A stretch of 64,000 nt of DNA from Aquila chrysaetos chrysaetos. Its lineage: Eukaryota; Chordata; Aves; Accipitriformes; Accipitridae. Shown piece after piece: positions 36,457 through 48,240 of this stretch. Location of the stretch: contig NC_044011.1 of the NCBI RefSeq assembly GCF_900496995.4, positions 26,072,041 through 26,136,040 of the forward strand, given 5' to 3'. The notes below the pieces were generated by a model, which searched no databases, was not told where the DNA came from, and worked only from the letters and a program-made list of their open reading frames with translations. A program made the position numbers and the translations under genes. How positions within the stretch are numbered: the stretch's first letter is position 1; each line of letters opens with the position of its first letter.

Positions 36457-39400
36457 CTGGCAATTGCAGGAAAAATAAAGGTTAGGTGTTCATTCTGCCT
36501 GGCATCAATTTGTCTGTGCAGAACTCAACACTGCTGACACTTCAGATGCCAGTTGCATTCAATAAAGCACCTAAGCGCATTAAGGGTCATGGGTCAACTC
36601 AGTAAGCTATGTCTCCAAATGGAATTTAAATTCCCTATTTTCATAATTCTTCCTAAATGGGAGAACTGGGCCCTGTCCTGACTCCCAAACATTTCTGACC
36701 TCAGGAGTTCTTTCCATTGGGTTAGCAGGGAAGATGGACTCAGCTTTTTCGCTCTTAGTATTCTCCAATGATTGAGGGCACTATCACCTTCAAACCCTGG
36801 GTTTTGGGTCGCATGAGCCTCCACCAGTCTGCAAAGGAACAGCTTCACAGTGCAGCAAGAGCTTTTCAGGCTGGTAAGGCAATTCTGAAGCTGGCCTTTC
36901 CCTTCAGAAACTTTAAAAGGTCTGTGCTTTCCATGTTCCAGTAATCCTTAATGGCTTTCAAACTCAGGAAGCCTAGGAAAATTAACCATTGTTTGTAATC
37001 CATTTTTCTTAGTACATGAGCAAACATTACACTTTGAAAGAGGGGAAAAAAAATTACTATCCTGGCTTTGTTCACAGCAAGTGGATTGAACAGTCTTACT
37101 GGTGGGGCTCTCATGGTAATGTCCCCTTCCCCACCTCCACCTTTCCAAGGAAATACTTTGCTTAGGATGGCCCAACAGAGCAAATGAGACCAGAAGACAA
37201 GCATGGCCAAAGGGAGGGATGGTCAGTGCAAGCTGACATAAGATTGCCCTGCCATTCTATGGAGCTACCTCACCTTCTTCACCATCTTCCCACCGCATTC
37301 CTGCAGTAGGTGAGCAAGATCAACACCCACTGAAGACCAATCCTACAGAAAGGGCTTGTTTTCAGCCAAGAAAATAAATAAAGGGGCAGATAGTTTGAAT
37401 TGCCCGTTAGAAGCACCCTGCTATTAGCTCGGCTCAACTCTGCCACAAAATGACAGCGTGAGAGATGAAAGGAGGCATCTAAAAGCAGACCAGGTGGCTA
37501 GCTGGATATGCCAGTATACGCCAACAGAAAGGAAAACACATATCACCATTTTCTGGTCTGAGATCCTTTCTGCCCACGCAGGCTGGTAAAAGTTTGGTTG
37601 TGAACCCAGAAGAAAAGCCCAGGATTTTACACAAGCAGACCTCAACTGAGAAAGGATTTTTGCTTGATTTGCCTGGCCATGCTTTAAGTTTGTGTAGTGC
37701 ATCCTCTCCTCTTTCTCCATTCTGCCTTGTAAAGAACATTTGTGAGTGTGGCTCACACAACAAGCTCATTCCTTGTCAGCTTGTGCTGCTATCAGCACTT
37801 CCACAGCTTGCAAGACAAGCCACAACAGCCTTTAAGGGACAAGTAAAGGACTCGGACTTTCACAGCCTGCACAGGACCAGACTGCAGAGCTGGAGACTGT
37901 TTGGAATAAAGCAAACCTGAAGCTGACTGAACACTTATGATCGCAAACCATCAGGACATTTACGTCAAACCCCAAGAATGTCAAAGACCACACGTACCTC
38001 TCCATTTCCTGGAGAATATCCGGTAGGAGCTGTATGTCTTTTGTGATCTTGAACTTCTTCCCAAATGGAATATCTGAAATCACAGCATCAAAGCTTTCCG
38101 AAGGCAACGGCAATGCTGCAGAATAAAGGCAGGTCTTTACAACTGACTACATGAAAAACAAACAGGAGCTATGCCCTCATTCACCTTACAAAACTGCCTA
38201 ACAGCTCTTTCGTGGGTCATGCATCCAGATTCATAGGTCCTTCTGTACTTATCCTCACAAATGGCACTACAAAGCTACCAACACAATGCAGACTGGGAAG
38301 AGACAAATACATGAGAATGTGGTTTAGCTTGCAGATTCCCTGTTACTGGTGATATGTTTGCCCCGATAGCAAGACTTTCCAAACAGGGGACTGCATGGTT
38401 CCAAACCAACTACTGCTTCTCAACACACAGTACACCTTTACAAGCAAAATGCAGAAGAAGAGGTAAGCTTGCAAGCACTTCACTTCGTGCAGCTGTTCAG
38501 ATGCACACATATGAATGGCAAGGAACCATGTTAAATTCCTCTCCATTCCCCTTTTCTCCCCCCAAGAATCTGGTTACAGCCAGAATCACTTGGATTCTGT
38601 CAGAGCTAGTGTCTTTGAAGTATCTCCCCAGAGTTTTTGTATCCTGGGAATAGTCGGTTCTCTTGACCGTGATACAGCACTGCACCCTTGTGGTGGAGGC
38701 TGGCCACATACCAGGCTGTGCTGGCCAGAGCGTAGCCAGCACGTGAAAGGACAATACTGTGGGTTCTCCATCGCTCAGGATGCTCAAAACTCGACTGGAC
38801 AAGGCCCTGAGAACCTGACCCAGTTTTGGGGTTAGCTGCACTCCCAGCAGATGACAGGACTGAAGACCTCCAGCAGTCCCTTCTCACCTAAACCCTGCTG
38901 TGATTCTATGCCAGCCTTTCCAGAACTGGCTGGAGATGTTTCTTGGACCATCCTCAGATCAACACTTGCAGCACAACAATTTTTTAACAATTTTATCCAC
39001 AAATGGAAGGACAAGTTACCTACAGTCCTTCTCAAGACATGCAGAAATAACAGCTTCTGACCAGTGACAAAGACGTCAATTACTTGTTCAGTATTAGAAA
39101 AGCCTGACATCAAAGCACCTTCCGTCATCCTAGAAGCCAAGCCCAATCACAGCTTTTAAGTAAGAAATAAAGCTATATATATTCTTATAAAAAGACAAAT
39201 AATATTTCTTATCATTCTGGTAAGAAATAAATATCGCAGGGTAAAAAAATATGCATACTTCATCACCATGCACAGGGAAAAACAGCCAGCTTTTATCTGT
39301 CATGAATTTCATAAAGGACTAATTTAGACTCAGGCTTTGAGGTCCAGAATAAGGCCATAAAATTATTACCTTCTCCACAGACTAGCTCATGAACTGAGAG

Positions 39401-42400
39401 CAAACAGATTCCCTCTTCCAGGAGAAAGGCATCGTCACTTAAAACACTCCTACTGCAAAACATCAACAATTCAGCTGAGCTTAATGAGTCCCCACCATTA
39501 CTCATCTGATAAATTTAATTTACAAGCCACGTTTTATCTGGATTTGTCCTTGCTCTGTTCTCATAAGACACAAAGAACTCTCACATAGTATGTACTCCTT
39601 GTGGTATTCACAAATTCATCATTAAGACTACTGCCCATGTCTGACAATTATTTTCATTGTCTTCTGCTGAGTTTATTCTTGCCAAAGTTCCTGGGGGCAA
39701 GGGGTGGGGAGGGGAGAACAGATAATTATCTATTCACTAGCACTACAGAGTCACTACTCAGCTATTTGTTGAGAGTTGGCTCCGCTACAGATCACCTCAA
39801 GAGAACCTACATTACCTGTATAATCCCAGAACCACAAAAAAATGTCAAACACGTCTCCTTGGAAAGCCTACAGACATACCTTTCACAGAAGCTTTAAGTA
39901 ACTCAATCTTGTCCATCAAGCCTGCAGTCCTAATATTCACATCTGCACCCTCTAACTGTGAATCACTTATATCAGCACCCCAGTAACAGGCTTCCTGTTC
40001 AGAGAAAAAGAGAAAAGTAATTTTGTTGACAACCAGGTGTATTTATTTTATAAACCCTTCTCAGAACTGCCTTGTTGCACAGCTCTTCGAAGACAAACCC
40101 CTTGCTGGGATATCTCCTACCATTACACAGAGCTATACATGGACCCAGAGGACAGAGGAATGGGGGAAGTCTGTGCTGTCTTCACTCCTTTTCATGTTCT
40201 GGTCTGCTCAAGACACTTGTAACTTACAGAAATACTGAGGCTATATCCTAACAGCAAGACCCCAGCTAGCTACAAACAGCCATGCTGCCTCTAATACTGA
40301 CAACTGACTGTACCGTCACATTGACACGTCTGATCCCAGGATAATCCGAGGCAGTTTTAAAAGTCCATGGTTGCCTCGCACAAATTCTGCAGTATAAATA
40401 AAGGGCTTGCAGCACCTGCCTTGCTTGCACAAGGACTTGCTTTCACATTCCTGTGGAGGAAGGTTTGTACTAAAATACTTTTAACAACTGCCTAGAAAGA
40501 CCAGTTTGGTTCCAGCTTTCCAGTAATGGACTTTGGTATAACTGTGGTACAGATTTTTTCTTGATGCAACTACAAGCCATCTTGCAAAGATCCTGCCTGT
40601 TGCCAGTGTGATACTCACAGGCCACTCTTTGGCAGCTTCCAGCAGTATCGTTCCTAGCCCACACATAGGATCCAGCACAAAGGCACCTGCCTACAAAAAT
40701 AAAGGGGTTATTGCATTGCAAGCAAGACAGACTCCTCCCAGGACAAAGCTTCCTCGGGGATGTACGGATCACCTACATATTCCCACTGAATCCAGTGTAG
40801 GTAACAATAATCACTGGTTTGCCAGGCCAAACTTGCTTGTAAGACAAGATAGTAAAAAGTATTAATAGTTTCACTAAAGACAATGCATCAATGCATCCAG
40901 CCTTGAGGTGACATGTAGGAAAAAAAACTGTGAGTGGACTGCAGATGGATATTGGTACCAAATTAATCCACGGAAAAGATCCCACTTGCTTCTGTTTTTC
41001 CTTGGGAGAACAATCCCAAGCAAGATTTGACACCTGGACAGTGAAAAAATCTTGCCATTTAGACATACATATTCATACAAGCAATAGCACCTCTCCTGAG
41101 AAGAACCTGGGATTACAGCAGATATCTGGTTGAACAGCAGGTGACAGCACACTCTGATCACAGCTAAGGCAAACCCTGCCCAATGCATTAGAGGATGAAG
41201 CATTAAAATCAACACACCTCTTCAAAGCTTCCAGCTCCAGCTCTAATGAGCAGCAACCCCCCCTTCATTCGGGACTCTACATCTTTGCCATGAACATTCA
41301 CTTACACTGATTTCAGCCAGAGATGCCATGGCCCATGCAATTGTTGACCGCAGTCCTGCTGTTTTAATATACTCTCTGTTTGCCAACGGAAGTCTGCAGG
41401 CAGCAAAAAAATCAATCTAAGATAATGGTACAACCACCCAGAAAAGCCCATGTAATATGAAAGAACAAATGAACTGGACAGATCTGTAGACAGACAGACA
41501 GATAGAAACCATAGTCTGCTTTTATCCATAACTCACTGCAAAGTCTGGCCTACATGCTCAGATAAGCTCCAGACAAACCACAAGACTAACGTGACAGTCC
41601 AGTGAATATTAAACCAGAAGATAAATACTCACAGTGGACAGCAAGACTATTTAGAAATTATGCCTGTTCTGATACTACTAAGACACATCTGGTGAGGAGA
41701 ATGCCTACCTGAAAAGAGGAATCCCCACCACAGAATGAATGTCATTAAGATGTATAAAGATCTGAAAGAGGAAAAAAAATATGTTAGAAACTCTCAACCT
41801 GACACAATAATAGCTTTAACTCATTTAAACCAGACAGAGAAGATGTTTCTATGAACTTCTGATCCTAGTTTTTAAGAACAAAAATACACACTTTAGACAA
41901 TTATGATTAATTTGAAGAAATCACACTACATAATCTGAATGCCACTTTAAAGGGGATTTAACATTTAAGCAAGCTGGGAGGGGAATTTTGTCAGCCAGGA
42001 ATCCATCAGCAAGCACTTGAATCTTTAAGGGAACTGATTTTTGTAACACTGAATGGATATTTTTAATTACAAAACCATTTACTCTAAGCAGGAGAAGATT
42101 ATTCACTGTATACTAGCACTCAGCTATTCACATAGCCGCCTCCTTTTAAAAAAAACCAAAAAACCCTCAAAAAACCCAAAACCACAAAAAACCCACAAGT
42201 GCCACTAAGGGGCATTTCAGATGGAAGGCAAATATGGGTAATTCTTCCAGAAATACAGGCAGCTCAAAGAAATTGTCCTCCTGTTCCACAGAAGCATCCC
42301 AGAAGATGACTAAGCTCCCCAACAGGTCTTGCATGACTGCAGTCCCTCCCCAGGAAGCCCAAAGAGAAACATGATGCTTTTGCTGTATCACAGTCCTCAG

Positions 42401-45400
42401 CACTTGAATGGTTTCAGAGCAAAAATGTGGACAAGAACAAGAGCCCCACTTGAGGCTCAACAAAGCCATATTTAATGCATAGCCCTGGGAAAACCAGAGC
42501 CAGTAGATGAACTCAGAGCATTTAGAGAAGGCCTCAGACCTCCTAGCATCAGTGCTGAGAGCAGCTTCCATACGCCAAGCACAGGAATGGAGAAACAGCT
42601 TGTCAAGAGCAATGACTCCTTTCCAAGGTCTCCAGGCAGCTTGCACCACAGATGGTGTCTTAAGCAAGCTGCTTGTCAGGGACAGGGTCTAGGAGGAGGC
42701 TCTTCCAGAAACAGCACTCTCTAGTTCCTTGAGAACATGACCTTGCTGCTTGGTCTCTTCACCTACAGAGGCTAAGCTAGCTGCCCAATGGCTCAGGTGA
42801 TCTCCACTTTTAACACAGAGTCCAGCAGTTTGTAAGTGTGCCGGATCCTGAGACATCGCCTGTATGGATCCTTTGCCTAACGTACAGGCCCGTACTGGCC
42901 ATTCTGGTATTTATTTCAAGGCACATACACAGTGGCTACCAAAAAGCTTTGCTCAGCGCTACCAGATGATTTCTAGTTAAATTCAGCAGCAGAAGGACAA
43001 ACAGGGAGAGGCCATGGTCCTTGAGTGCATAGGGAGCATTGAACAAAACGATAACTGGGGGCAAATCTGGAAGAAGCAACAGACCATCTGGCAGACAAGC
43101 ACCACTACCTCTAGATCAGCGTCCCGCAGATCAGCCCGCCACCCACACTGCTTCATGAGCGCTATGCCAACAGCTCTTCCAATCTCCTGCAAGGGGGAAA
43201 AATAGTCACAGGCAGTAAAAATAACAGAATTAAGAAAACTACAGATCACAGCCTTGACTGCACAATCCTTAGAAATACCTGGGAAAAGAAAGAGTCTCTC
43301 TCTATCCCTAGGAGAACAATTTGTACAAAGACCAGAAGAGGTACAAGAGGGCAGAGCAAGCGAGGGGCAGAGCAAACACATCATAGGACAAAACTACTAT
43401 CACTTAGCTGGAGTGTGGAAGGCTGAAGCTCAAGTCCCGCCCAAGTTACAACACAAGTTGTCATCATTTTAGAATTATATATCACACACAAAATACTTCT
43501 GATGGCTATAAACTAGATCACCTAAGAGAAAATCTGTGAATCCATAACTGCAACTCACAATTTTAATGCTTTTATGGCATCTAGAAAGCTCTGACTACCT
43601 TCAGAGTATGAGAGTTCAAACACACAGCACAAATTTAAGCAAACATTCTTGTGGGCAGGCTCATGTATCCCATCTTCCCAAGGTACTAGCTTTAGTAGGA
43701 AAAAAAAAATCTAGTTAAACAACTGTTCTCTTCAAGGAAGAGAAATCTGCATAAGTTGCAGCTATACAGGTTTTATTTTTTTTAGTTTCCCCACAGTAGA
43801 AAGATATTATAGATGGGAAGAGGGCCAGATGAAAGGGCCGCTGGATGTCTCTACCCCAGTGCTCTCTCCCAAGGACTAAGATCCACCCCCCAGGATGCCT
43901 CCCAGGGCTGCACCACCCTCCTGGGGAACAAGTTCTCCCCAACACCCAACCAGAGACCACCGAAGCTGCAAAGTTCTGGTTTTGCACCTTCTCTTACACT
44001 GTCTGCCACAATTGAGAGGAGTGTGGCTCTTGTCCTTGCAATGGCCCTTTAAGTAGCTGTAAACTACTATCAGATCACTCCTCAGACTCCAGAAGCCCAG
44101 CCACCTCAAACTATTCCCTTTACTTATCCTCAATAAAAGGCATTGATTTGAAAAATATTCAGGGTAATAGTGCCCAGAAATTAACAACAGCCTTTGTATT
44201 TCCACTTGTTTAAGGTAAATGCAGGTTAAGGGCTTTTTTGAGAAAATACAGAAAAAGTTTTGATCAGTTTGTTATTCCAAAACATACAACACATAATTGA
44301 AATGACAAATTAACTACCATCTCCCTTCACCTTTGCTAAACTCTTTTAAAACATAGACACATTAGCATACCTGTGAAGTAAGTATTTTGGCAATCGCTCC
44401 ACTACAACGACAAGAAACTCTGAAACTGAAGCTAAGCTGCTCGTTTGCAATAGGTTCCTCCCCACTGCTTTTGGAAGGGTCTTCTAAGGAAGTCTTGCTT
44501 TCAGTCCAGCAGTCCTGATCACTCTTTCTCTCTGGTACCACACACCTCTCTCCGCCTTCCGCCTGACATTCCTCAGACATAGTCCCTCTCACTTGTTCCA
44601 TTTTCTGCCTTTTAGTTGCAATGTTTGCCTCTTCTGATTTTCTCTTGAGAGGCGATGGGTTTTCTTGAGAGACATTATCTTTTTGTCCCCCACACCCATG
44701 AAGGTTTCTCCAAATAGAGATAACATCTAGCCAATACTTTGGCTCCTCAATGACAAGGCTTTTAATCTCATGCAGCACTTTCCCTGGAAGAAAAAGCAGT
44801 TTCAGGTTAGGTAGTTCATTCTCAGCGTTTGATTTTCCTATGGATTAACAACAGCTGTTAACAGAGACTGTGTTCACATCTCATTCATGGGTGAATCCAG
44901 GAACCACAGCAGCAGCAGCAATCACAGGCACAGCTGAGCTCTCAACACCCGCATACCCCATCAGCAGAGATCCAGGCACCCCTCTGATTACAAGCTCTGC
45001 AGAACCAAGATTAAATCGTGCAAGGGTTGAATTCTGCAGAAGAATTCAGCAGCTCTAGAAAACCAGACCACCTTTGAGAGTCATTCCCAGGGACGGAGGA
45101 CCAGCCTGCTATCCATGCCATCCTCCCCAGAAAGCACTTGGTCCAGGATAAAGAGATGTGGGACACTTTCCGGGATTGAAAGACAGACACAAACATGAAT
45201 CAGTTTGATTCAGCTCAGAATAAAAGCCACAATTTTATGAAGGAAGTTTCTCCTTGCTATCCATCAACCTGCCTTCAATCTTGCAAAGTCTCTGCCACAC
45301 GCCTAAACTTACACCCATGGGTAGTCTTCTTGAGCTAGCTATGACAAGAGAGGCACGAGGAATATAGAGGCCAGTTCACTTAGAAACCTTGAAGCTGGTC

Positions 45401-46653
45401 AAGGTGGGGGCAGGGGAGAAGGTACTTATAGTTCTCATTTTAAATTTTAGAATCATGGTTAAATTTGATCCTCAAAGCTGAAGGCCATTTGTGATCTCCC
45501 AAATTAAATCCCACCAGCACGCAGATATCAATCCACCTTACTTCAAATTCTTACTCCAACACTGACAGAGAATGTGACCTGAGTAACTGAGATTTACAAG
45601 AAATCTGTGTACTGAACAGTTAAGTGACCCAGGATATATGTCTGGGTCCGCTTTGACTAAAAGAAAAAGACCCATCGTTAAAATGCATACAACACTGTAG
45701 TTCAGTGTCGGGGGGGGGGGGGGGGGGGGTGTTGGGTTATTTTTCAGCGTGGTGGGGAGGTACACATACACATATATGTATGGTGCCAGCAGAACACAGG
45801 CAGGTAAGGCATCTTTTTAAAACAATTTTACAGGCATTTTCAGTGCAAAAAAAAAAAGCATTTGAAACACACCTAGGTGAAAGATTCTTCAGAACTGATT
45901 ATTGTCAATTAGAACCACAGCTGCTAGTAAAAAAAATAACTTTATGAATAGGACTTGAACTAGGGCTTCACGTTTGTGCACACACCCCCTGTGAACAAAC
46001 CGGAGGGGATGACCCAAGGGAAGGAGTCAGTGCCATACCTTTATTTCTAGAAACGGGAATCGGGGTGTGTTTCTTAAGCAGCAAAAAGAGTCGCTCTCCA
46101 GACTTGAGTTTCCTCAGCTCGCCCGGCTCTGCCTCTGTGCTGAAGAAGACCTTTCCTGAGACGCGGTCCACCTCAGGGGAAAAACAGAAACCAAACCGGA
46201 GCGGAAAGGTGTTTTGGGCGAGGGCTTCCAGCAGACCCTCACGCCCGCTCGCAGGGAGGAGGGCAGCGCACACCTCGGCTCGCCGGGGGTGGCGAGGGGA
46301 CACGGCCTGACCGAGCGGCAGACGTCCCTGCCCACGGCGGGGCCGGGACCAGACGGTCCTTAGGGGTCCCTTCCGACCCACACCCAGACCAAAACCAGGC
46401 CCATGGGGCCCCACGCAGGTGGCGGGCACAGCCCACGCCGCGGCCGCCCGGCTCCGGGGCGCGAAGCGAACGAGGCCGCGTTCCCCGCGACGCGGACCGG
46501 ACCGGACCGCCCCGGGGGCGGGGGGGGGCACCGGCGCCGGCTCCCCCCTCAGCTCACCTCCGTGGCGCCGAGCCGCGCCCGCACCTCCCGCGCGAGGAAG
46601 GGCTCCAGCCCGCGGCCCGCCGTGCAGAAGTACCGCCCGCCCCCCGCCGCCAT
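36138..46653 (-). CDS. THUMPD2: THUMP domain-containing protein 2, complete coding region (10 exons, 494 residues)
   Basis: Ten exons joined in consistent phases give 1485 bases, close to the 503 residues I recall for human THUMPD2. The start FCTAGRGLEPFLAREVRARL (residues 9-28) matches the family N-terminus. The THUMP region spans about 165-290 (RVSCRCSGAIAKI, then VGIALMKQCGWRADLR, then IHLNDIHSVVGIPLFR). The methyltransferase half has motif I, LDPMCGLGTILLEAAKEWP, near 293-311, GADISDSQL near 317-325, and the catalytic-type SDIPFGKKF at 363-371. Family knowledge: it acts with TRMT112 and makes N2-methylguanosine on RNA, reported for U6 snRNA. Residues 90-190 are charged, lysine/glutamate-rich and poorly conserved, as in human. 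GPCPD1 lies about 1.5 kb beyond its start on the same strand. All splice sites are GT-AG and I see no disabling change. Confidence 0.96.
37998..38115 (-). CDS. THUMPD2: THUMPD2 coding exon 9 (catalytic motif)
   Basis: 118 bases, LPLPSESFDAVISDIPFGKK then FKITKDIQLLPDILQEME plus two bases, donor GTACGT. DIPFG occupies the place of the D/NPPY catalytic motif and is the same in human THUMPD2. The bird reads KDIQLLPDILQEME where human has KDIKSILQEME as I recall it, a short insertion. Confidence 0.94.
39880..39994 (-). CDS. THUMPD2: THUMPD2 coding exon 8
   Basis: 115 bases, EACYWGADISDSQLEGADVN then IRTAGLMDKIELLKASVK plus one base. It carries the acidic residue after strand 2 (GAD) typical of SAM binding. 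Human TWDNLKAAG is replaced by ADVNIRTAG at equal length. Confidence 0.93.
40619..40690 (-). CDS. THUMPD2: THUMPD2 coding exon 7 (SAM-binding motif I)
   Basis: 24 codons, AGAFVLDPMCGLGTILLEAA KEWP, with donor GTGAGT. DPMCGLGT is the S-adenosylmethionine-binding glycine motif. Confidence 0.95.
41306..41393 (-). CDS. THUMPD2: THUMPD2 coding exon 6
   Basis: 88 bases, completing R then LPLANREYIKTAGLRSTIAW and AMASLAEIS, donor GTAAGT. It joins the THUMP and methyltransferase halves. Confidence 0.94.
41709..41761 (-). CDS. THUMPD2: THUMPD2 coding exon 5
   Basis: 53 bases, IFIHLNDIHSVVGIPLF plus two bases, between TTTCAG and GTAGGC. Recognised by direct similarity to the human IHLNDIYSVVGIPVFR block; too short for an open-frame search. 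Confidence 0.93.
43109..43186 (-). CDS. THUMPD2: THUMPD2 coding exon 4
   Basis: 26 codons, EIGRAVGIALMKQCGWRADL to RDADLE, phase 0 at both ends, donor GTAGTG. The frame runs on into the intron, but homology stops at LE. Confidence 0.93.
43870..44150 (-). mobile_element. Antisense CR1 fragment in THUMPD2 intron 3
   Basis: The plus strand carries reverse-complement CR1-like blocks: CTGTCTGCCACAATTGAGAG, GAGTGTGGCTCTTGTCCTTG, TTTAAGTAGCTGTAAACTAC and GATCACTCCTCAGACTCCAG. The element therefore runs in the same sense as THUMPD2. It is truncated and non-coding, with approximate edges. Confidence 0.65.
44371..44783 (-). CDS. THUMPD2: THUMPD2 coding exon 3 (largest)
   Basis: 413 bases, from GKVLHEIKSLVIEEPKYWLD to CRCSGAIAKILTSQ, donor GTATGC. 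It encodes the variable charged linker and the beginning of the THUMP fold. Confidence 0.95.
45710..45729. repeat. Poly(G) tract of 20 bases in THUMPD2 intron 2
   Basis: Twenty consecutive G on the plus strand, therefore a C20 run in the THUMPD2 transcript. Such tracts are rare, unstable in length, can form G-quadruplexes and are prone to sequencing error. Confidence 0.9.
46039..46171 (-). CDS. THUMPD2: THUMPD2 coding exon 2
   Basis: Begins VDRVSGKVFFSTEAEPGELR after an AG acceptor and ends RNK plus one base at donor GTATGG. 133 bases; corresponds to the human GKVFF...KSAERLFLL segment. Confidence 0.95.
46558..46653 (-). CDS. THUMPD2: THUMPD2 coding exon 1
   Basis: Codons 1-32, MAAGGGRYFCTAGRGLEPFL onward to GATE, phase 0, followed by donor GTGAGC. 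The ATG lies in AAGATGGCGGC. The frame is open upstream, but this ATG is the conserved start. Confidence 0.95.
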
Positions 46654-46656
46654 CTT
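46646..46656 (-). promoter_or_regulatory. YY1-type element over the THUMPD2 start codon
   Basis: On the minus strand CCAAGATGGCGGC covers the start ATG, a classic YY1 core (AAGATGGCGGC). In TATA-less housekeeping genes such sites are often just downstream of the transcription start, so the 5' untranslated region is probably short. Confidence 0.65.
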
Positions 46657-46800
46657 GGCCCGCCCCGCCGCCCTCAGGGCGGGCCAGGGGCCCCGCCTCG
46701 GGGGCGGCTCGCCCGCCCTGGGAGCGGGCCGGCAGGCGGCTGCGTTGGTACCAGAGAGAAGCGCCTCAAAGCGCCTGCTCCTGGTCGCCCGTGGGACCGC

Positions 46801-48240
46801 TCCACCCCTAACTGCGTTTATCACCGTGACGGGAGGTGGCGCCCTGAGGGAACCATCAGTGCAGGCGGCGAGACGAATTACTGCAGTGCAGCTCTCGCTC
46901 CTCCTGTTTCGGCAGAGGACCGCGCCGCTGCTGGCTGGGCTGATGGGGAGGGAGAGGAGCATTGCTGCGGTGCGGAAGCGGTGTCTGCATCTGCACCATT
47001 TGGGAGGAAAAGGTGTAGACCTCCCCCGGCCCCGCCGTGAGTGATTCAGCACCCACAGCCCAGGGCGACGCGCCAGGAGGGGAGCTAGGAGCCAGCAGCT
47101 CCCCCCACAGGCGACCTTCTCTGCTGCAGCCTGCGCAGGAACTGTGATTTTCTGCATTACTGTGTGGTACAGGGCAATGTTGTCATCCCCCCTTGCCACT
47201 TATTTACAGGGGACAGAGACAGAGTATAACACAGATGTCATGAGCCACATATAGTCCAGTCTTTGGGTAGGTCCAAAAGGAAGCGCTCCAAAAAGGAGTG
47301 GAAGCCTGACAGCTGCCTTTCACCAGGCAAGATGCTTACCTTAGTAAACAGGAGAGCAGCTGCCAGGGCAGTCAGGCTGCATAGTGGTCTCAGCAGAAAT
47401 CCTGCATTTCCAAGGTGCCTTCACCCAGCTGGGCATCAGTGCAGGGTAGCTGCATGCTCATGTGAGGGCATAGGGATGGAACAATTTCACAAGGTTACCT
47501 AAAACACTCTTTGGCCAGACCACCCTCTCCCTCCCCACAACCCTGCTCTTTGGTTCCCTACACCCCTGCTGCCTTGCTCTGTCAGCTGTGGCAGAACAGC
47601 TATTGCACATGGCCAAGCTGTGAGCTCAGCTCTAAGTGACACAGCAGAAGAGCTTGTTAAAGCCTAGTCAGGTTTGGAGCAAGTTGCTGACAACTTACTT
47701 GTAAATAAGGGAGTCAGCAAGAATACATTAAAATTGTAACACTGCTCAAAAGCATCTTGCAAAATCATCACCACAGTGGGTGGGTGTATTTATTTCCAGC
47801 CCCACCCCCTACAAACAGTCAAATGCTATTCTCTCAGCATCTGAAGGTTAGGAAACAAGTTTTTAAGGGTGCCTAAGCTCTTCTCAGCATCACATTGTGA
47901 TTAGTCTGAGAGGGTGCTTCAGACAGCACAACTTTTAAGCCACCTTCACACAAAATAGCTGTCATGTTCAACATCTCTGTGGATGCACTGCCCAGCATTC
48001 ATGAGCAGTGACATGCAACTCTGGTAGGGGTTGCACATCTGCTGGCAAAACCCTTGAGACCTGTCAAAAGAACCCACAGGGATATACAAATAAGAAAAAA
48101 AAAAAATCAAGAATTAATCACATGGGTGAGGAATCTGGACTTGCTGTATAAAGGTAACAGCCACAGGCTCCTGATGTCAAGAATCAGGTTCAGTGTCCCC
48201 TCCGTCCCAAAAAACACAGCTCACACACTTCCAAATTTTG
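46801..48240. other. Gap between THUMPD2 promoter and GPCPD1 3' end
   Basis: GC content falls from left to right. No exon, RNA gene or mobile element is recognised. Divergent transcription from the THUMPD2 CpG island could enter this stretch, but no spliced coding structure is visible. Confidence 0.5.

Larger units (their letters stand above)
46150..46800. promoter_or_regulatory. CpG island promoter of THUMPD2
   Basis: A GC- and CpG-rich block covers exon 1, intron 1 and upstream sequence, with several GGGCGGG/CCCGCCC boxes around 46630-46690 and no TATA box. This fits a housekeeping promoter. The long open frames on either strand across it are composition artefacts. Confidence 0.85.

Noticed and set aside
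42983-43108. Extension of THUMPD2 exon 4 as an open frame past LEV
   Set aside because: The human-like sequence stops at LE, a GT donor follows, and the next block (IFIHLND) is in a separate exon with the right phase.
46403-47199. GC-rich frames on both strands around the THUMPD2 promoter
   Set aside because: Composition artefacts. Only the 96 bases from the conserved ATG to the GTGAGC donor match THUMPD2.
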